From NCBI RefSeq assembly GCF_025370935.1, contig NC_133472.1, positions 38,749,684 to 38,813,683 on the forward strand: a DNA stretch of 64,000 nt, read 5' to 3'. The notes under the pieces were generated by a model, which had not been told where the DNA came from, made no database searches, and saw only the letters and a list, made by a program, of their open reading frames with translations. The stretch comes from Choristoneura fumiferana (Eukaryota > Arthropoda > Insecta > Lepidoptera > Tortricidae). Numbering within the stretch: position 1 is the first letter of the stretch; each line of letters opens with the position of its first letter. This document shows, in pieces, positions 1 through 11,122 of this stretch. The position numbers and the translations under genes are program-made.

Positions 1-113
1 ACTTGTTGTTATTATTGTTTAGAGACATTTTAGGAGATGGTCCACACCATTGTCTGCCGTAGGGCGACTGATTAAGCTAAGCGACTTGTTATATCCCCTT
101 GGTTTGTCTGCAG

Positions 114-183
114 TCAACCTGCCGCGCGACATCGAAGGCAAGAGTTCAAAAAAATGCAAAAATTGCGACACAATGGAATTCAG
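114..183 (+). CDS. Candidate internal exon of the small unknown gene
   Basis: A 70-base stretch after a good acceptor (tgtctgcag) and before a weak GT donor (gtttgc). Only one frame fits the next exon. It reads 22 codons, including NLPRDIEGKSSKKCKNCD, and leaves two bases (AG). The exon at 7387 begins with one base (A) that completes AGA, Arg. The peptide is charged and has a CKNC cysteine pair, and the stretch is GC-richer than its AT-rich surroundings, as expected of coding DNA. The intron to the next exon would be 7.2 kb. It begins with the last two bases of a codon, so more 5' exons would lie left of the window. I see no known domain. The call rests on phase and composition only. Confidence 0.4.
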
Positions 184-778
184 GTTTGCTATTTTGCATC
201 ACTTATGATATTTTCCTTTTTATTTTATTAATGTTAATATGCAACGAACTAGCTATGCCATTTATATTTATTACAGAAACGGAACGTGCACTAACATATC
301 ATTTCCATCTGTTTGCGATACGCATTGTTTAAAGGCAATTATTATGTAAAGTTTATGATTACTTCTATATTTATGTATTTATGAGATGCTATTGGAAAAA
401 TAATTTTATCAGTTGAAAAACCTTGAATATTAATCGTACCTATTAATTATATTCTTATCAAAACATTTATGGGTGATTGGGTAAAAACATACATGTATAA
501 TTTCTTGCACAAGGAGTCGAAAGCTGAAGGTTAAAAAAGGCTACCAATATCCTCAGAAGTTAATTAATTGATTTGCGCATACTTAATTATTTATTTCAAT
601 GTCAGAAACTGCTTTATGGGTATTAATATGTAGAAGAGCCATAGCAAATAACGGAGCGACTACGAGTAACTGGTCGTTAAATATCTTAACACTCTTCATC
701 CACTGTCAAGCCACTGTCTTACAAAGGCAACTCCTTCGGGACGCTACAACGAGTCATTCGTTTAGTCAGTCATTAATT
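184..778. other. AT-rich stretch without recognisable genes
   Basis: If the exon at 114-183 is real this is the start of its 7.2-kb intron. I see only AT-rich sequence and short chance ORFs, with no repeat I can name. Confidence 0.5.
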
Positions 779-961
779 TTAGTTCACCACCTGCATCCAC
801 CGGTTGCCTGCAACTCTTGCGATATCGTCGGCTAACCTTGTGGGAGGCATGGCCACGCTGTATGTTCTGGTTCGGGGTTTGGCCACTGGTTTTAATTTTC
901 CCAAACGGCTAGTTGTTCTTGGAGCGATGTTGCCTGTCCATTGCCACACGCCTACTTGCAT
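779..961 (-). mobile_element. RTE-type LINE, decayed 3' end of the ORF
   Basis: On the minus strand this reads WTGNIA, then PPTRLADDIARVAGNRWMQV. This matches the C-terminal tail common to insect RTE-clade reverse transcriptases (W-T-G-H-I ... G-R-P-P-T-R-W-T-D-D-L-V-K-V-A-G-S-R-W-M-Q). Several conserved residues are changed, for example Trp to Leu in the TRW motif. It is a short relic with no polymerase domain. Other pieces of the same ORF end lie at 49795 and 62996. Confidence 0.75.
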
Positions 962-3900
962 ATTCTTCGAGATATGTCGTTGACTACAGTTCTTCGGCGA
1001 ATTTCCTTTTTTCGGGTCTGAACACCCGATATATTTTTGGCATGCTGTCAGCTTAACAGCAAAAGTTGTTACGTTTTTTTGTTCAATGTTACCTTGGGTT
1101 TAGAGGGGTAAGTAATAGAATATATAAAAACAAAACACATAATATTAATTACGTATAACTTCACTATCTATATATTTTTAAATATAACATACGTTTGCTT
1201 TAATGCCCATAACGTATAATAATAAAATATATAATTTCATAATGTATAATGAGTTATGGACATAAATACATTGAGTATAACGATCAAATAATATAACATT
1301 TGCAACCTCTAACAACCGAAATATATAACATTCATTTAATCTTCCAACGGAAAACATAACGCTCAAAAATATAAGTACCTAAATAAAAAAGTTTTACGGT
1401 ATCCTCGCTGCTATAAAAAAAACCTAACATCGAAGGCTTCTGAACCTAAACTATCCAAGTCGCTTCTGCTCCGAACCGTCACTCGCACAAATTTAGAAGT
1501 AAAACTTTGCAATACAAAAATTATATAAAGGGTGATAAATAACTAATACCTAATTTTCTGGTTTTAAAATTTAAAATTTACCAATTATGTTTATGTTTAT
1601 AGAACTTTATTTCTCAAAAGAAATTGTTACATTTCACTTAATGAGAACTTCATAATGTTATTATACATTATGAACGTTTATAATATGAAATTATATCTAA
1701 CCTTTTTATATAACTTGGGACGCACCCGTTTTAGAGAGGTTACTTCTAGATATGATTGTAATATTTTTGAATAGGAAGTTGTTACCAGGTATAAATCGTA
1801 CAAAACGAACTATGTGATACCTGCAGATTTACCTGTACAAGGAGGGTCGTCCCTATCAGTGCGATGTTCCCTCTTTCCTTTTGTTATAAACTGTATGGCT
1901 TTAGGTAAAGCCAAGACTATACACAGCAAGCATTATCTGTGTCCATAGCAGGGCAGAGACACTGGCCACACACGATAATTTTTGGAAATGACGATACCGA
2001 TACGTCATATGTTCCTGCAGGTACTTCAAAAACACGCGTTTTTCTAGAGATAGGACCACGCTAGATAGATTGTTTGGCTCCGAAAGCGCTTACACAGTAA
2101 ATTTCGTCGGAACCTTTTAGAGCCTTTTCTGAGATCCACCGATATAACGTAATAGATATTGAAATAAAAAAATATACAAGGATTTCTGCTATAGACTAGC
2201 ATTATGTTCTCTATTATTTCCCAGTTCTTTCTTTTTGCAAGTCCTTTGTGAAGACAGAGTACAGGATTTCTTGTTTAAAGATGTATTATTGGCGTTAGTC
2301 AATTAATTAAGTATTCTGACTGATATGGTGCAAAAATACACACAGGTATTTTTACTATGATGGCACAGGCGGCGTTATTAGAAGCTACGTACGTACTTTT
2401 GTAAATATACAATATGCTGCTGTACGTAAAGAGAATATGTCATAGTATTCCTGATCATTGATCGGCGATTCGGTTGCCAGTACCTCAATCATTATGCTAG
2501 TATGGATATGCCGCGGGATTCCGTTTTGTTAGAAAAGAACAATGCTTTTTATATTAGATTAGGTACATATATATAATGATACTGTAACAGCTCGGTGTGT
2601 GCACATTAAAAATATTTGATAAAAACCTTTTTACTATTTCTTTTTACGAATATAATTTTAATGATACACCTAAATAATTTATCGAATAGTTACGTATAAC
2701 TTAATTAATAGTTAATATAGTATGCGCATACTAATCAACGCTACTTATTCTATGTTGTCTATTTTATAAATAAATGATATCATTTTTCGAACAGTTTTAA
2801 TCGGTACCTCGCGCGAGCTTAGTGGCGTATCGATACTAACATGTCTACTTTATATTCCGCAGCTGTGTCAACTGAATCGCCGATCACTCTTAAATAATCT
2901 TAATGTAGCGTGAAATATTACTATCTATCATGGAATAACAATATCGCTGAAGTATTTAAAATCACAAAGTAAGTACATAATGTAGGGTGCACTTTGTCTT
3001 AAATATAAAAAATATAAATTGTCACTAAATTAAAATAAAAAGCTCGTATCCCCAATCGCTGATACTTCTAAGTCATCTTAACTCTATATGCTTGTAGTCT
3101 AAAATCCCATCGTCAAATTTGGCACATATCCGTATTTTAGCGAAATGTGACTTAAAAATATTAGAACGTCCAGTCTATTACAATCACCTTCCTTTCAACG
3201 AACCTTTTATAAGGTGTTCAGGGTAAGGGTCCCCAAATGCTGCGTCATGGCGCCCTGGGCGCCTTGGCAAGTACCTAAGGGCGCTGCGTGAGGCTTCAGT
3301 AAACCTGACAACTTAATCAATCTTGATAAAATAGAGTTATTACAGCGCCACGCCATTGCTAGCTATTGTACCCTGTTTCAACTAGGTAGGACAATAACTT
3401 TAAGTGCGCCGTGACCAAATACATGGCGTGGTAGTGCCCCGCTAACTGAACAAGTTTAGGAACCATTTTGTTTAACAACTAAATATAATAAAAACTAAAT
3501 TAACTACAGTCTGAATTTATAAATTTTATCTATATAGGAATTCTGTAAAATATTAAGACAGTAAGTTATTAAGAATATTAAGTTATTATTAAAAATATTT
3601 TAGGTACTTCAATCGGTTTGTGTGTCACGATCGTTTTCCAATCATTAATGTATTAATTTGTCATGTATACAGTCATGTATAATCATCAGTTTTCCTCTAC
3701 CAACCAAAGTAAAGTAACAAAGAAGCAATTGTGTTTTGTGTCTTTTCTTTTGTAAAATAAAGAGTTTACATACATACAAATAAATTACATTTCGGGATGT
3801 GACCATGATTGACTTTAATATTTTAGGGTCCCATGACCATGCATGACGTTGGCAGAATGCGTTGAAATATGAGGAACTCATTAGAGGTGATCACACTCTA

Positions 3901-4430
3901 CGGTATGTAGGTAATTAAACGTAAATCATTAATAATTATATTATACTTAAGATGAGTTTGATATTCAATTTTCCTGTTTCGTGATTAATACCTACGTACC
4001 ACAAATTCACCGTTGAAACCATCTGAAGATCAGAACTCATGAACTCGATATGTATTTGATTCCTATACGAGTACCCTTGAGCTGTGTACAGTGTAGATAA
4101 CGTTCGAGCGAATGCACACAAAAACAGACCCATAATGTAGATATTTATAACGTAGCAGACTAAAGATAACCATAGATAAACATAGCAGTATCACTGAATA
4201 GATAATAATACAAGTATAGAGGCAGTATAGAGGTCTCTTATCTGTTCGTTGCAACATTTCATCATGTAGGTGTACGCGTGCATAATAATTTATGACATTG
4301 CCTCGATCTGGAATTAGTGATAGATAAGCATTACCAAGAATCAAAATAATTTACTTAATTTTACTTTTTTTCGGTAACAATATAAATTTATCATTCGAAC
4401 TAAATTAAATTGTGATTAATGTAAACAATA
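962..4430. other. Gene-poor AT-rich region
   Basis: No exon with paired splice sites was seen. 1180-1370 holds many variants of ATAACGT/ATATAACATT and looks like a degenerate repeat. 3240-3300 is a short GC-rich patch. 3720-3780 resembles, in inverted orientation, the 'TATGTAAACTCTTTATTGTA' repeat tail seen again at 58508, so it is probably a LINE or SINE end. The ORFs at 3645-4344 are chance ORFs. Confidence 0.5.
2460..2885. repeat. Possible element bounded by 17-bp inverted repeats
   Basis: 2460-2476 (gatcggcgattcggttg) and 2869-2885 are inverted copies with one mismatch. The 390 bases between are AT-rich without an ORF. No target duplication was found, so a MITE is only a suggestion. Confidence 0.35.
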
Positions 4431-4606
4431 GTCAAAATTCGACAAACGGGACTTGACACGCTAAAACACACGAGTAATCTTTACCTCACATTACAGTGGC
4501 CGTGGTCACGAGTAGACTGAAGTGTGGGGTGTAATGTGGTCGAAATGTTGAGGTAAATATTACTCGTGTGTTTTAGCGCTATAAGTCCCGTTTGTGGAAT
4601 TTCGAC
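4431..4606. mobile_element. Inverted-repeat MITE, 176 bp
   Basis: Arms of about 60 bases (near 4436-4494 and 4546-4606) are imperfect inverted copies sharing 'ACAAACGGGACTT' and 'CTAAAACACACGAGTAAT'. There is no coding capacity. Size and structure fit a non-autonomous DNA transposon. Confidence 0.65.
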
Positions 4607-4686
4607 TGAGTAAAAATCACGAAAGCTTAAAACGTTATAATGTAAATAATGTCAATCAAACAAGCCATAAAGTCAAAAGGAATTGT

Positions 4687-5115
4687 CTTTAATAATTTTT
4701 CATCACACTTGCTCGTAAACAGTGTCGTAACATGCAGGCTACCTTAGTTGCAACCCCCCAAATAAAACCCTCGACCTTAATGTGCTTGTCATGAAACCCG
4801 TGGTCGGTAAATGAGTCATTGCCCGTACTAATTTTCATGTCATGAAGCCCAAGGTTGGTAAACGAGTTTGTTACTGTATGGTGTGCTGCTGCTCCGTGCG
4901 CGCGCTGCACACGCACGACAAACATCAGCGGTATCGGCAATTAAAAAAAAAAATACAATTTTACTCGCAAAAGTGATGAAAAACATTGTATGTCGCACGG
5001 GCGGTACTAGAATTACGAACATCGACTCATTAAAGCCCTCAGTCTTCGACTTCGGGCTTCTAATAGACTCTCGTTCGTAATTCCTTATTTGCCGCCCTTA
5101 AGACACAATGTACTA
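4687..5115 (-). repeat. About 430-bp dispersed repeat, copy 1
   Basis: This segment recurs in opposite orientation at 31315-31731. The shared parts include 'GTACCGCCCGTGCGACATAC' and 'AGTCTATTAGAAGCCCGAAG' as read on the minus strand here. Both copies keep a similar reading frame (TNSFT..LGLH, STGNDSFTDHGFH, KHIKVEGFIWG). I do not recognise the peptide and see no terminal repeats. It is either a non-autonomous transposon or a fragment of a longer element. Confidence 0.7.
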
Positions 5116-5230
5116 TTGTGCAACGCACACTTACTGTGAGTTGCACCAAGCTGCTATAGCGATACTTAGTGCGAGTTGCAATAACTACTATAACGATACT
5201 GGGTGCAGTGCAACGCACGCTTAGTGAGAG
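5116..5230. repeat. Degenerate copies of the 51-bp repeat
   Basis: Diverged, unevenly spaced copies of the motif 'GTGAGTTGCACCAAG' and 'GCAACGCAC' lead into the regular array that starts at 5231. They look like the worn edge of that array. Confidence 0.6.
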
Positions 5231-5689
5231 TTGCACCTAGTTATTATAATGCCACTTGTTGCAACGCACTATTAGTGTGAGTTGCACCAAGTTATTATAA
5301 TGCCACTTGTTGCAACGCACTATTAGTGTGAGTTGCACCAAGTTATTATAATGCCACTTGTTGCAACGCACTATTAGTGTGAGTTGCACCAAGTTATTAT
5401 AATGCCACTTGTTGCAACGCACTATTAGTGTGAGTTGCACCAAGTTATTATAATGCCACTTGTTGCAACGCACTATTAGTGTGAGTTGCACCAAGTTATT
5501 ATAATGCCACTTGTTGCAACGCACTATTAGTGTGAGTTGCACCAAGTTATTATAATGCCACTTGTTGCATCGCACTGTTAGTGTGAGTTGCACCAAGTTA
5601 TTATAATGCCACTTGTTGCAACGCACTATTAGTGTGAGTTGCACCAAGTTATTATAATGCTACTTGTTGCAACGCACTATTAGTGTAAG
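5231..5689. repeat. Tandem array, nine 51-bp units
   Basis: Units begin at 5231, 5282, 5333, 5384, 5435, 5486, 5537, 5588 and 5639 (unit starts ttgcaccaagttattataat). Copies are nearly identical, with single changes in the first, seventh and last. 51 is a multiple of three, so the array gives a long minus-strand ORF of repeated 17-residue units. That ORF is a by-product of the period. Each unit contains an imperfect palindrome around 'GCACTATTAGTG'. The array runs directly into the palindrome at 5680-5909, whose ends carry the same sequence. Confidence 0.9.
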
Positions 5690-5909
5690 TTGCATCAAGT
5701 TACTAGGTATAACGATATTTACAGATATGGTGAATAAAGTTTTGCCATCGTATTTTGTCAAAAATGTTCGTATTCTACGCTTTCTCAACTAGCTTACTGA
5801 AGCTAATTGAGAAAGCAAGATAAATTTATACGACAAAATTTTACAATGGTAAAACATTATTCACTAGATCTAGTGTAACTATATCGCTACTTGGTGCAAC
5901 TCACACTAA
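5680..5909. repeat. 230-bp imperfect palindrome (fold-back element)
   Basis: Two arms of about 115 bases meet near 5795 (ctttctcaactagcttact / gaagctaattgagaaag). Outer ends are 'TTAGTGTAAGTTGCATCAAG' and the inverse of 'TTAGTGTGAGTTGCACCAAG', the motif of the adjacent 51-bp array. A partial copy of one arm lies at 15530-15610. The structure fits a fold-back element whose terminal sequence has been amplified in tandem on one side. Confidence 0.75.
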
Positions 5910-7386
5910 ACAAGTATACAACGAAACTTTATTTGCAAGTAGAATTTAATACAATGTTTTGTTTTAATAGTTTTTATGAGTCACGGTTAATTGCCTTCAT
6001 TAGACAAATTTTCCACTGTACGTAGACCACGATAACCTTTAATGAGCTCACACGTCCCGTGGTCATTGGAAGTTCATAACAAGTCAGGTCCATAGAAAAT
6101 GACATATGTTTAATTTGATACAAAGACATGCATTGGAACGCTGTATGACTTTGCAATAGCTAGATCGCAGGCGACTTTCACTTGCGAAGTTGCGACTATA
6201 TCTGAGCGTCGTTCGTTTGCGACAGTCCTGGTTTTGTCAATAGGCCGTATAGGCCGCGGCCTAGGGGCGGCAGATTTCAACGAGAAAATTATTTTAGAAA
6301 GTTACATAGGGCGGCGGATATAAAGTGGCCTACACTCCTAAAAAACATAAATCCGCCACTGGTTTGCGAATCGGACCGGTATTACTATCATGGTGACCGT
6401 AGTCTGTCTCGACTCGACGTCCAAAGTGTTCAAGGGGTCAACTACATATGAATTTTCAAACGAGTTTGATCCCTAGGCATTGAGTACTTACGAGTACTTA
6501 TATATACTTGGAAGGCTGAGAAACATGTTCAATTAGCGTTTCTTAATTACATTGCTTAATAATTTTTTTGAGATTATAACTATGCTTTGTAAGATTTGCG
6601 AACAACAAGTACCTACTACTCAAGTACCTATAAGTAAGTAGGTATTTACGCGGTAGAGCGTTAACGCACCATACGATTTGATGGCGTCATCAAGACTAAT
6701 CCAATGACGTGTCATTTATCAAAATCGGTTCAGCTGTTGAGCAGTTACGAGAGGACATAGGAATAGACAGGTACATATACTTACACACATACGGGTCAAA
6801 CACTCCCTCTTCGCAGTCGGGTAAAAATGTTATCAGCGCGGAGCCGATCCAGTCAATCTGAAATTATATATTTTACTTGACCTGACACATTTGTCCGACT
6901 CTGATCCGATGGAGCGAAAACGCATCAACCGAAATATTCAAGTTTTTTTTTATCTACTGTACTTTGGCGTAAAATTACTCTTGCTACATAAACATAATTT
7001 TATAGTTGGGTGTGCTTTCGTCAGTGTTCCTCATACAAAAGTAGTACAAATATGTCTGTAGACCGAAGGACCGCGAAGGAGCGAAGTAGGCGATAAAACA
7101 GTTTTTTTTTTATTTGTAAATTATTAAATAAAATGTCACATGCTTTCATTCTTTACTAAGGCCTGTTGGTAACAGCGCTCCGCGTTTCATCTCTGCCGTC
7201 AAAATTGATTGCCGATTTCGATTTTAAACTTGCTTGGTCGAATAACGTTTAAGTTGTGTATTCTGCAACAGAAATTCAATGTGTAGCGTTGCCTCGAATG
7301 TATATATTGTGCATTAGCGATATTATGGGTACTTAAGACTTAAGATACTGCCAATAACCGAGAATAACATGAAAATTCTATTTCAG
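5910..7386. other. Sequence upstream of the small gene's first firm exon
   Basis: No exon is supported. 6690-6830 (TCAAAATCGGTTCAGCTGTT ... ACGGGTCAAACACTCCCTC) resembles sequence found in many lepidopteran repeats. A smaller match to it lies at 24220-24240. Confidence 0.45.
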
Positions 7387-7513
7387 ATTGCAATTTAATA
7401 AGGATAAAACTGAAAACATGAAGAGGACCGCTGATGATCTCAAGAACAAAGTTGGTGTTTTGAGCAAAAAGACGCAGACGCTGTATACGGTGTTATGGGC
7501 GCTAATAAAACCG
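7387..7513 (+). CDS. Small unknown gene, exon A
   Basis: The exon follows a clear acceptor (tatttcag) and ends at a strong donor (CCG|gtaaga). Only one frame is open through all 127 bases. It starts in the middle of a codon and reads LQFNKDKTEN, then MKRTADDLKNKVGVLSKKTQ and LYTVLWALIKP. The first Met codon is at 7418. If translation began there the whole protein would be 83 residues. The frame stays open upstream of that ATG to the splice site, and the candidate exon at 114-183 fits in phase, so this may be an internal exon. The peptide looks like an amphipathic, lysine-rich helix followed by a hydrophobic patch. I do not recognise a family. Confidence 0.7.
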
Positions 7514-7669
7514 GTAAGAGAACGAAAGACTAGGCATTTGAAGGTATTTGACTTTTTATAAAGCCGTCAAATTATGGCTATCAAAGACGAAGCCAATGTT
7601 GGTTGGCAGGAATAGAGCGCTGGCCTATTTTTCCCGGACCTCCGCCCGCGTGTAAAACCACGGTGTAAA

Positions 7670-7858
7670 CCCCAACAGACACAGACGACGGGTGCGGGTA
7701 GCGCGCGGGCCCGCGACGGGCGTATTTACATAGCGGTATATGGATGCCACACCATCACACCGACGGCGGGCGCGGGTCGGATCGTGCGTCCATATACCGC
7801 CATGTAACGCCCGTCGTGGGCCCACGCATGGCCCGCAGCCGTCGTCTGTGTGTTGGCT
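7670..7858. mobile_element. GC-rich fold-back MITE, copy 1
   Basis: This sits in the intron after exon A. Arms run inward from 'CAACAGACACAGACGAC' and its inverse 'GTCGTCTGTGTGTTG', and include 'GGGCCCGCGACGGGCGT' and 'TATATGGA(T/C)GC' with their inverses. The element is far richer in GC and CpG than its surroundings. A second copy lies at 42035-42218. It has no ORF of its own; the 83-residue minus-strand ORF here crosses both arms. Confidence 0.75.
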
Positions 7859-8358
7859 TACACGTGTGCACACCACAAAAATAATCCAGGAATGAAATGA
7901 ATCCAGTTGGCCTCATCTAAACAACACGGGCCAAAGCCAGCGCTGACTTGTCTGGGGACTGGTGCCAGTGTTACTGGCTTCGTCTAAAACCTTGCTCGGA
8001 ATTTTTGATTTTCTACTTTTGTCTATTTTTTCCCGACTGCGAAGACGGAATGTGATTGAATATTCATATTATAGGCTATGAATGTACGTTCTATTGCTAG
8101 ACCCAGTTTCTTGAAATTCACACAACATTTAACTGCAGTTTCTTATTTGAATTAATTGAAAAGCTCAAGGTTCGCACAAAATTGCCAAAAAACAGAGATG
8201 CGGCTCGGGTTCTTGACAAGAATTCGGCGTTATTTGAGAGGCCCAAAAAATCAAGCCAAATAAATAAAGTCAAGCCACTTAAAAAATCACGAATTGTATA
8301 TTCTTTCAAAGTAAAATAATTTCAAATTGTTTTCTAATTCGCGTGTATTTTTTTTTAG

Positions 8359-8433
8359 CAAACAAGTAAAGCGAGGCCAGAGGGCCTAAACGGATTGTCA
8401 TCCCTGCTAAACCTAGTCGGCGAAAGCGAAAAG
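8359..8433 (+). CDS. Small unknown gene, exon B
   Basis: A 75-base exon of exactly 25 codons lies between a T-rich acceptor (tttttttttag) and the donor AAAAG|gtaca. It joins exon A and exon C in phase 0 and reads QTSKARPEGLNGLSSLLNLV then GESEK. Flanking intron sequence is AT-rich and has stop codons in this frame. The leucine-rich stretch LNGLSSLLNLV and the similar INLSSLLMKE of exon C suggest a repeated short helix. No domain assignment can be made. Confidence 0.75.
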
Positions 8434-8876
8434 GTACACATTTATTATTTACTTATTTATAAGAGTATTCACTATATTTCGATTAATTAGGTACGGTCAC
8501 GATCGTCCACGGCGATCGTCATAAGACCTAAAAACTTTTTTTTTTTTGAGTTTCAGTGTAGTGGATTCCGTGAGTGGATTATCTTTGCAAATATTGATTC
8601 GATTCTAAAAGTTCTTTCACTGATTGAAAGCTACACTATCTTTTTTACATTAATATTATTAAATTCGCTCCCGTCGTCTGTATTTCCAGATAAATACAAT
8701 CTAGGGCTCTTTAAGGATAGAGTGGATAGGCTGTCACTGAACTAGTGAGATATCTCTTTGGCCTCATCTGCACATCTTAACTCTTAACATCAGGTGAGAT
8801 AGGGGTCAATCAAGGTCAGTTTTATGTAAAAATAAAAACATAAATAATCAGGTCCATATGAAACACCCAAGACTGC

Positions 8877-9124
8877 ACAAACACGCATTTCCTCTCAGAA
8901 CGAGAGGGCTTGGGCCGTAGTGCCAACGCGGGCTCAATGCGGATTGGGAACGTGACACACATAATTCGCAGGTGTGTGCAGGTTGGCAATCTTTACCGTA
9001 AAGCTCATGGTACAAATGTTATTTCGCGGATACATTCCGAAAAACTCTCAGGTGCGAGCCCGGGGTTGAACCCACGACCCTCTGTACGAGAAGCCATAGG
9101 TCAAACCAGTAGGCTACCACGAAA
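8877..9124 (-). mobile_element. tRNA-derived SINE, minus orientation
   Basis: On the minus strand a tRNA-like head (TGGTAGCCTACTGGTTTGAC as box A region, GGGTTCAACCCCGGGC as box B) is followed by a body containing 'CTCGCACCTGAGAG' and 'TTCCCAATCCGCATTGAGCC'. The same SINE is at 36663-36838, with a truncated relative at 41525-41650. It lies in the intron between exons B and C of the small gene. The ORF read across it is not a gene. Confidence 0.75.
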
Positions 9125-9269
9125 ATAATGTGAACAATAAAAACTACACTACTTTTGGTCTACAGGGCAGAATAATCCATAATATTTAAATAAAATACCG
9201 ATACAAAACTAGGACAGTTAATCTGTCCAACTCCGTACAATCATTTATTCATTTTGATCTTTTTTCCAG

Positions 9270-9350
9270 AACGTAAACATAAACCTATCAAGTCTGCTGA
9301 TGAAGGAAACAGCGGAACAGAACCTGTCCAACGAAGCGCGGGATTCGTGA
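9270..9350 (+). CDS. Small unknown gene, last coding exon
   Basis: The exon follows a strong acceptor (cttttttccag), continues in phase 0 from exon B, and ends at TGA (9348-9350). It encodes NVNINLSSLLMKETAEQN then LSNEARDS. The three firm exons together give 94 codons, counted from the first whole codon of exon A, or 83 from its Met. The protein ends in a hydrophilic Asn/Glu-rich tail. There is no signal peptide or membrane segment in the visible part. The gene runs towards the bestrophin gene, so the two are convergent. The exon structure is well supported; the function is unknown. Confidence 0.75.
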   Translation, partial: NVNINLSSLLMKETAEQNLSNEARDS

Positions 9351-11122
9351 CTTGAAATACGTCTCTGGCAGAAAACCGACGCTGTTAAATTCTAGTGAGG
9401 TTATGTTCACAAGGTACATTTGAAGACGCAGTAACGCCACAATGAAAATCGTGTTATTTTTAAGATGTTTTATAAGTTTTTAAGCGAATAATTATAATAC
9501 TTTTCGTGCTGTTCAAGCATAGGCTTAATTTTATCATGGCAATATTTTTACACATACGGGTTGATTCAAGAGACGTGAATAGGACCAGCTCAGTAATTGA
9601 TAATGATCGTTCACAATTATATTTAAGTAAAACCTCCGCACTCTTAATTGCACTTACTCGTAGTCAATAATTTAATATTTTTTGTTTGCGTCATTGAAAA
9701 AAAAAGTTAATCTCAATAACTCCTGCTCACGTCTCCTAAATCAACCCGTAGATATATACGACATAATTTTTTTTTTAAATAAATGAGGGCACCGTTTTCT
9801 TCGTACTCTATCTAAATATGACCTGCTGATTGAGTGCGATCGGTGGCACGACAAGAAATGTTATGGTCTGTACAGTAATACTCGTATTGATAGATAATGC
9901 TTCGTTCGTACAACGAACTGTCAAAAACTAATCCTGTGATGAACGGACGCTCCGTGAAACCTTAGTAATTTTTACCCCATTCCCGAATGTCTGACGCGAA
10001 AATAAAATTAGTAAATAAATATTTTTATGCACCGTATGCATTATATACAAAGTTTTAACGTTTTTGAAAATGTTATAAGTTTGGAATGCTTCGTCAAATT
10101 CGAATTTGATAATAAATTGATTGCTAATTAAGTGAAAACCAATTTAAGTATTGTGACGTCACACTAAGTTAGAACGTGATTGCATTTAAAAACCGGTTAA
10201 GTGTTACCGCCGAATATTCTCGATGCAATGTATCTAACTAATTTTTACGCATTTAAGGATACGACGCGAAGCCAATCTTCTTTTCCTTTTTCATCCGAAG
10301 ATATCGTAACTTACGAGTGGCCAATTATGTTAGATCCAATACTGTTTAAAAGTACCTACATAAAGATATACTTTTGCGTTGTGCCAGAATTGGCTGGACT
10401 CTTAATTAGCCGCGAACCACGATAGGCCACCCCTAAGCTGTAAATTAAGGTAAGGATTTTTTTATAGGTAGATTTAGATTCAGTATATCGACGCACGGTT
10501 GAAAGGAGAAATTGACTAAGCGACATTTTTTGAGATATTGAGTTATTATACATGTTCGGAATCAGTGAAATTTTCTATCGTTTGAGCTATGTTTGAAATT
10601 TTTGTTGTATCCGCTTAGCTCCGCCATATTTGAAGTAGGTACTGTATTGCACGTGTACCAATTTCGTTTTACATCTTCAAAATATGGGCAGAAGTACCGT
10701 TTGTGGCCACTGTAGCGTTAATGGCCATTTATTGTTTAAATATACCTTTGAAATAAATTTATAGCAATAAAACATTACAAACTATTTGTTTCAGTATAAA
10801 TAAACATTTGAAAATAATATAACTTTTTATACATATATTACTTGAAATATCAACTGGCCAAAAGCGGTGTTATGGTGACCAAAAACGGTACTTCTACCCT
10901 ACAAGGGTTTATGACCTTTGTAGTACATGCCTGAAAATAACGTAAAACAGGTGCGAAAATCAACGCGTTTAACATTTGAATCGATTTTTTATGCTATTTG
11001 ATACAAAATATCCATTTTAAATCCGTAAACGTATTTAAACGTACAGTAACTACTACGTAATATGTGTGTACCTATTTTTTTACAAACCTCATTTGTTAAA
11101 GGGTGGTGTATGATATTTAAGA
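9351..11122. other. 3' flank of the small gene, gene-poor
   Basis: The first few hundred bases are the probable 3' untranslated region. 10620-10930 contains an imperfect inverted pair around 'GGCAGAAGTACCGTTT' and 'AAAAACGGTACTTCTACC', probably another short inverted-repeat element (about 10685-10900). No ORF here looks genuine. Confidence 0.45.
10001..10006 (+). promoter_or_regulatory. Possible polyadenylation signal of the small gene
   Basis: AATAAA lies 650 bases after the stop codon, with another AATAAA at 9778. Either could serve the small gene. In such AT-rich sequence the motif is common by chance. Confidence 0.25.

Noticed and set aside
5237..5647. 136-codon ORF of repeated 17-residue units on the minus strand
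   Set aside because: It exists only because the 51-bp satellite unit is a multiple of three and has no stop in that frame.
5231..5689. CRISPR-like array
   Set aside because: Units are continuous 51-bp tandem copies with no variable spacers, in a eukaryotic genome.
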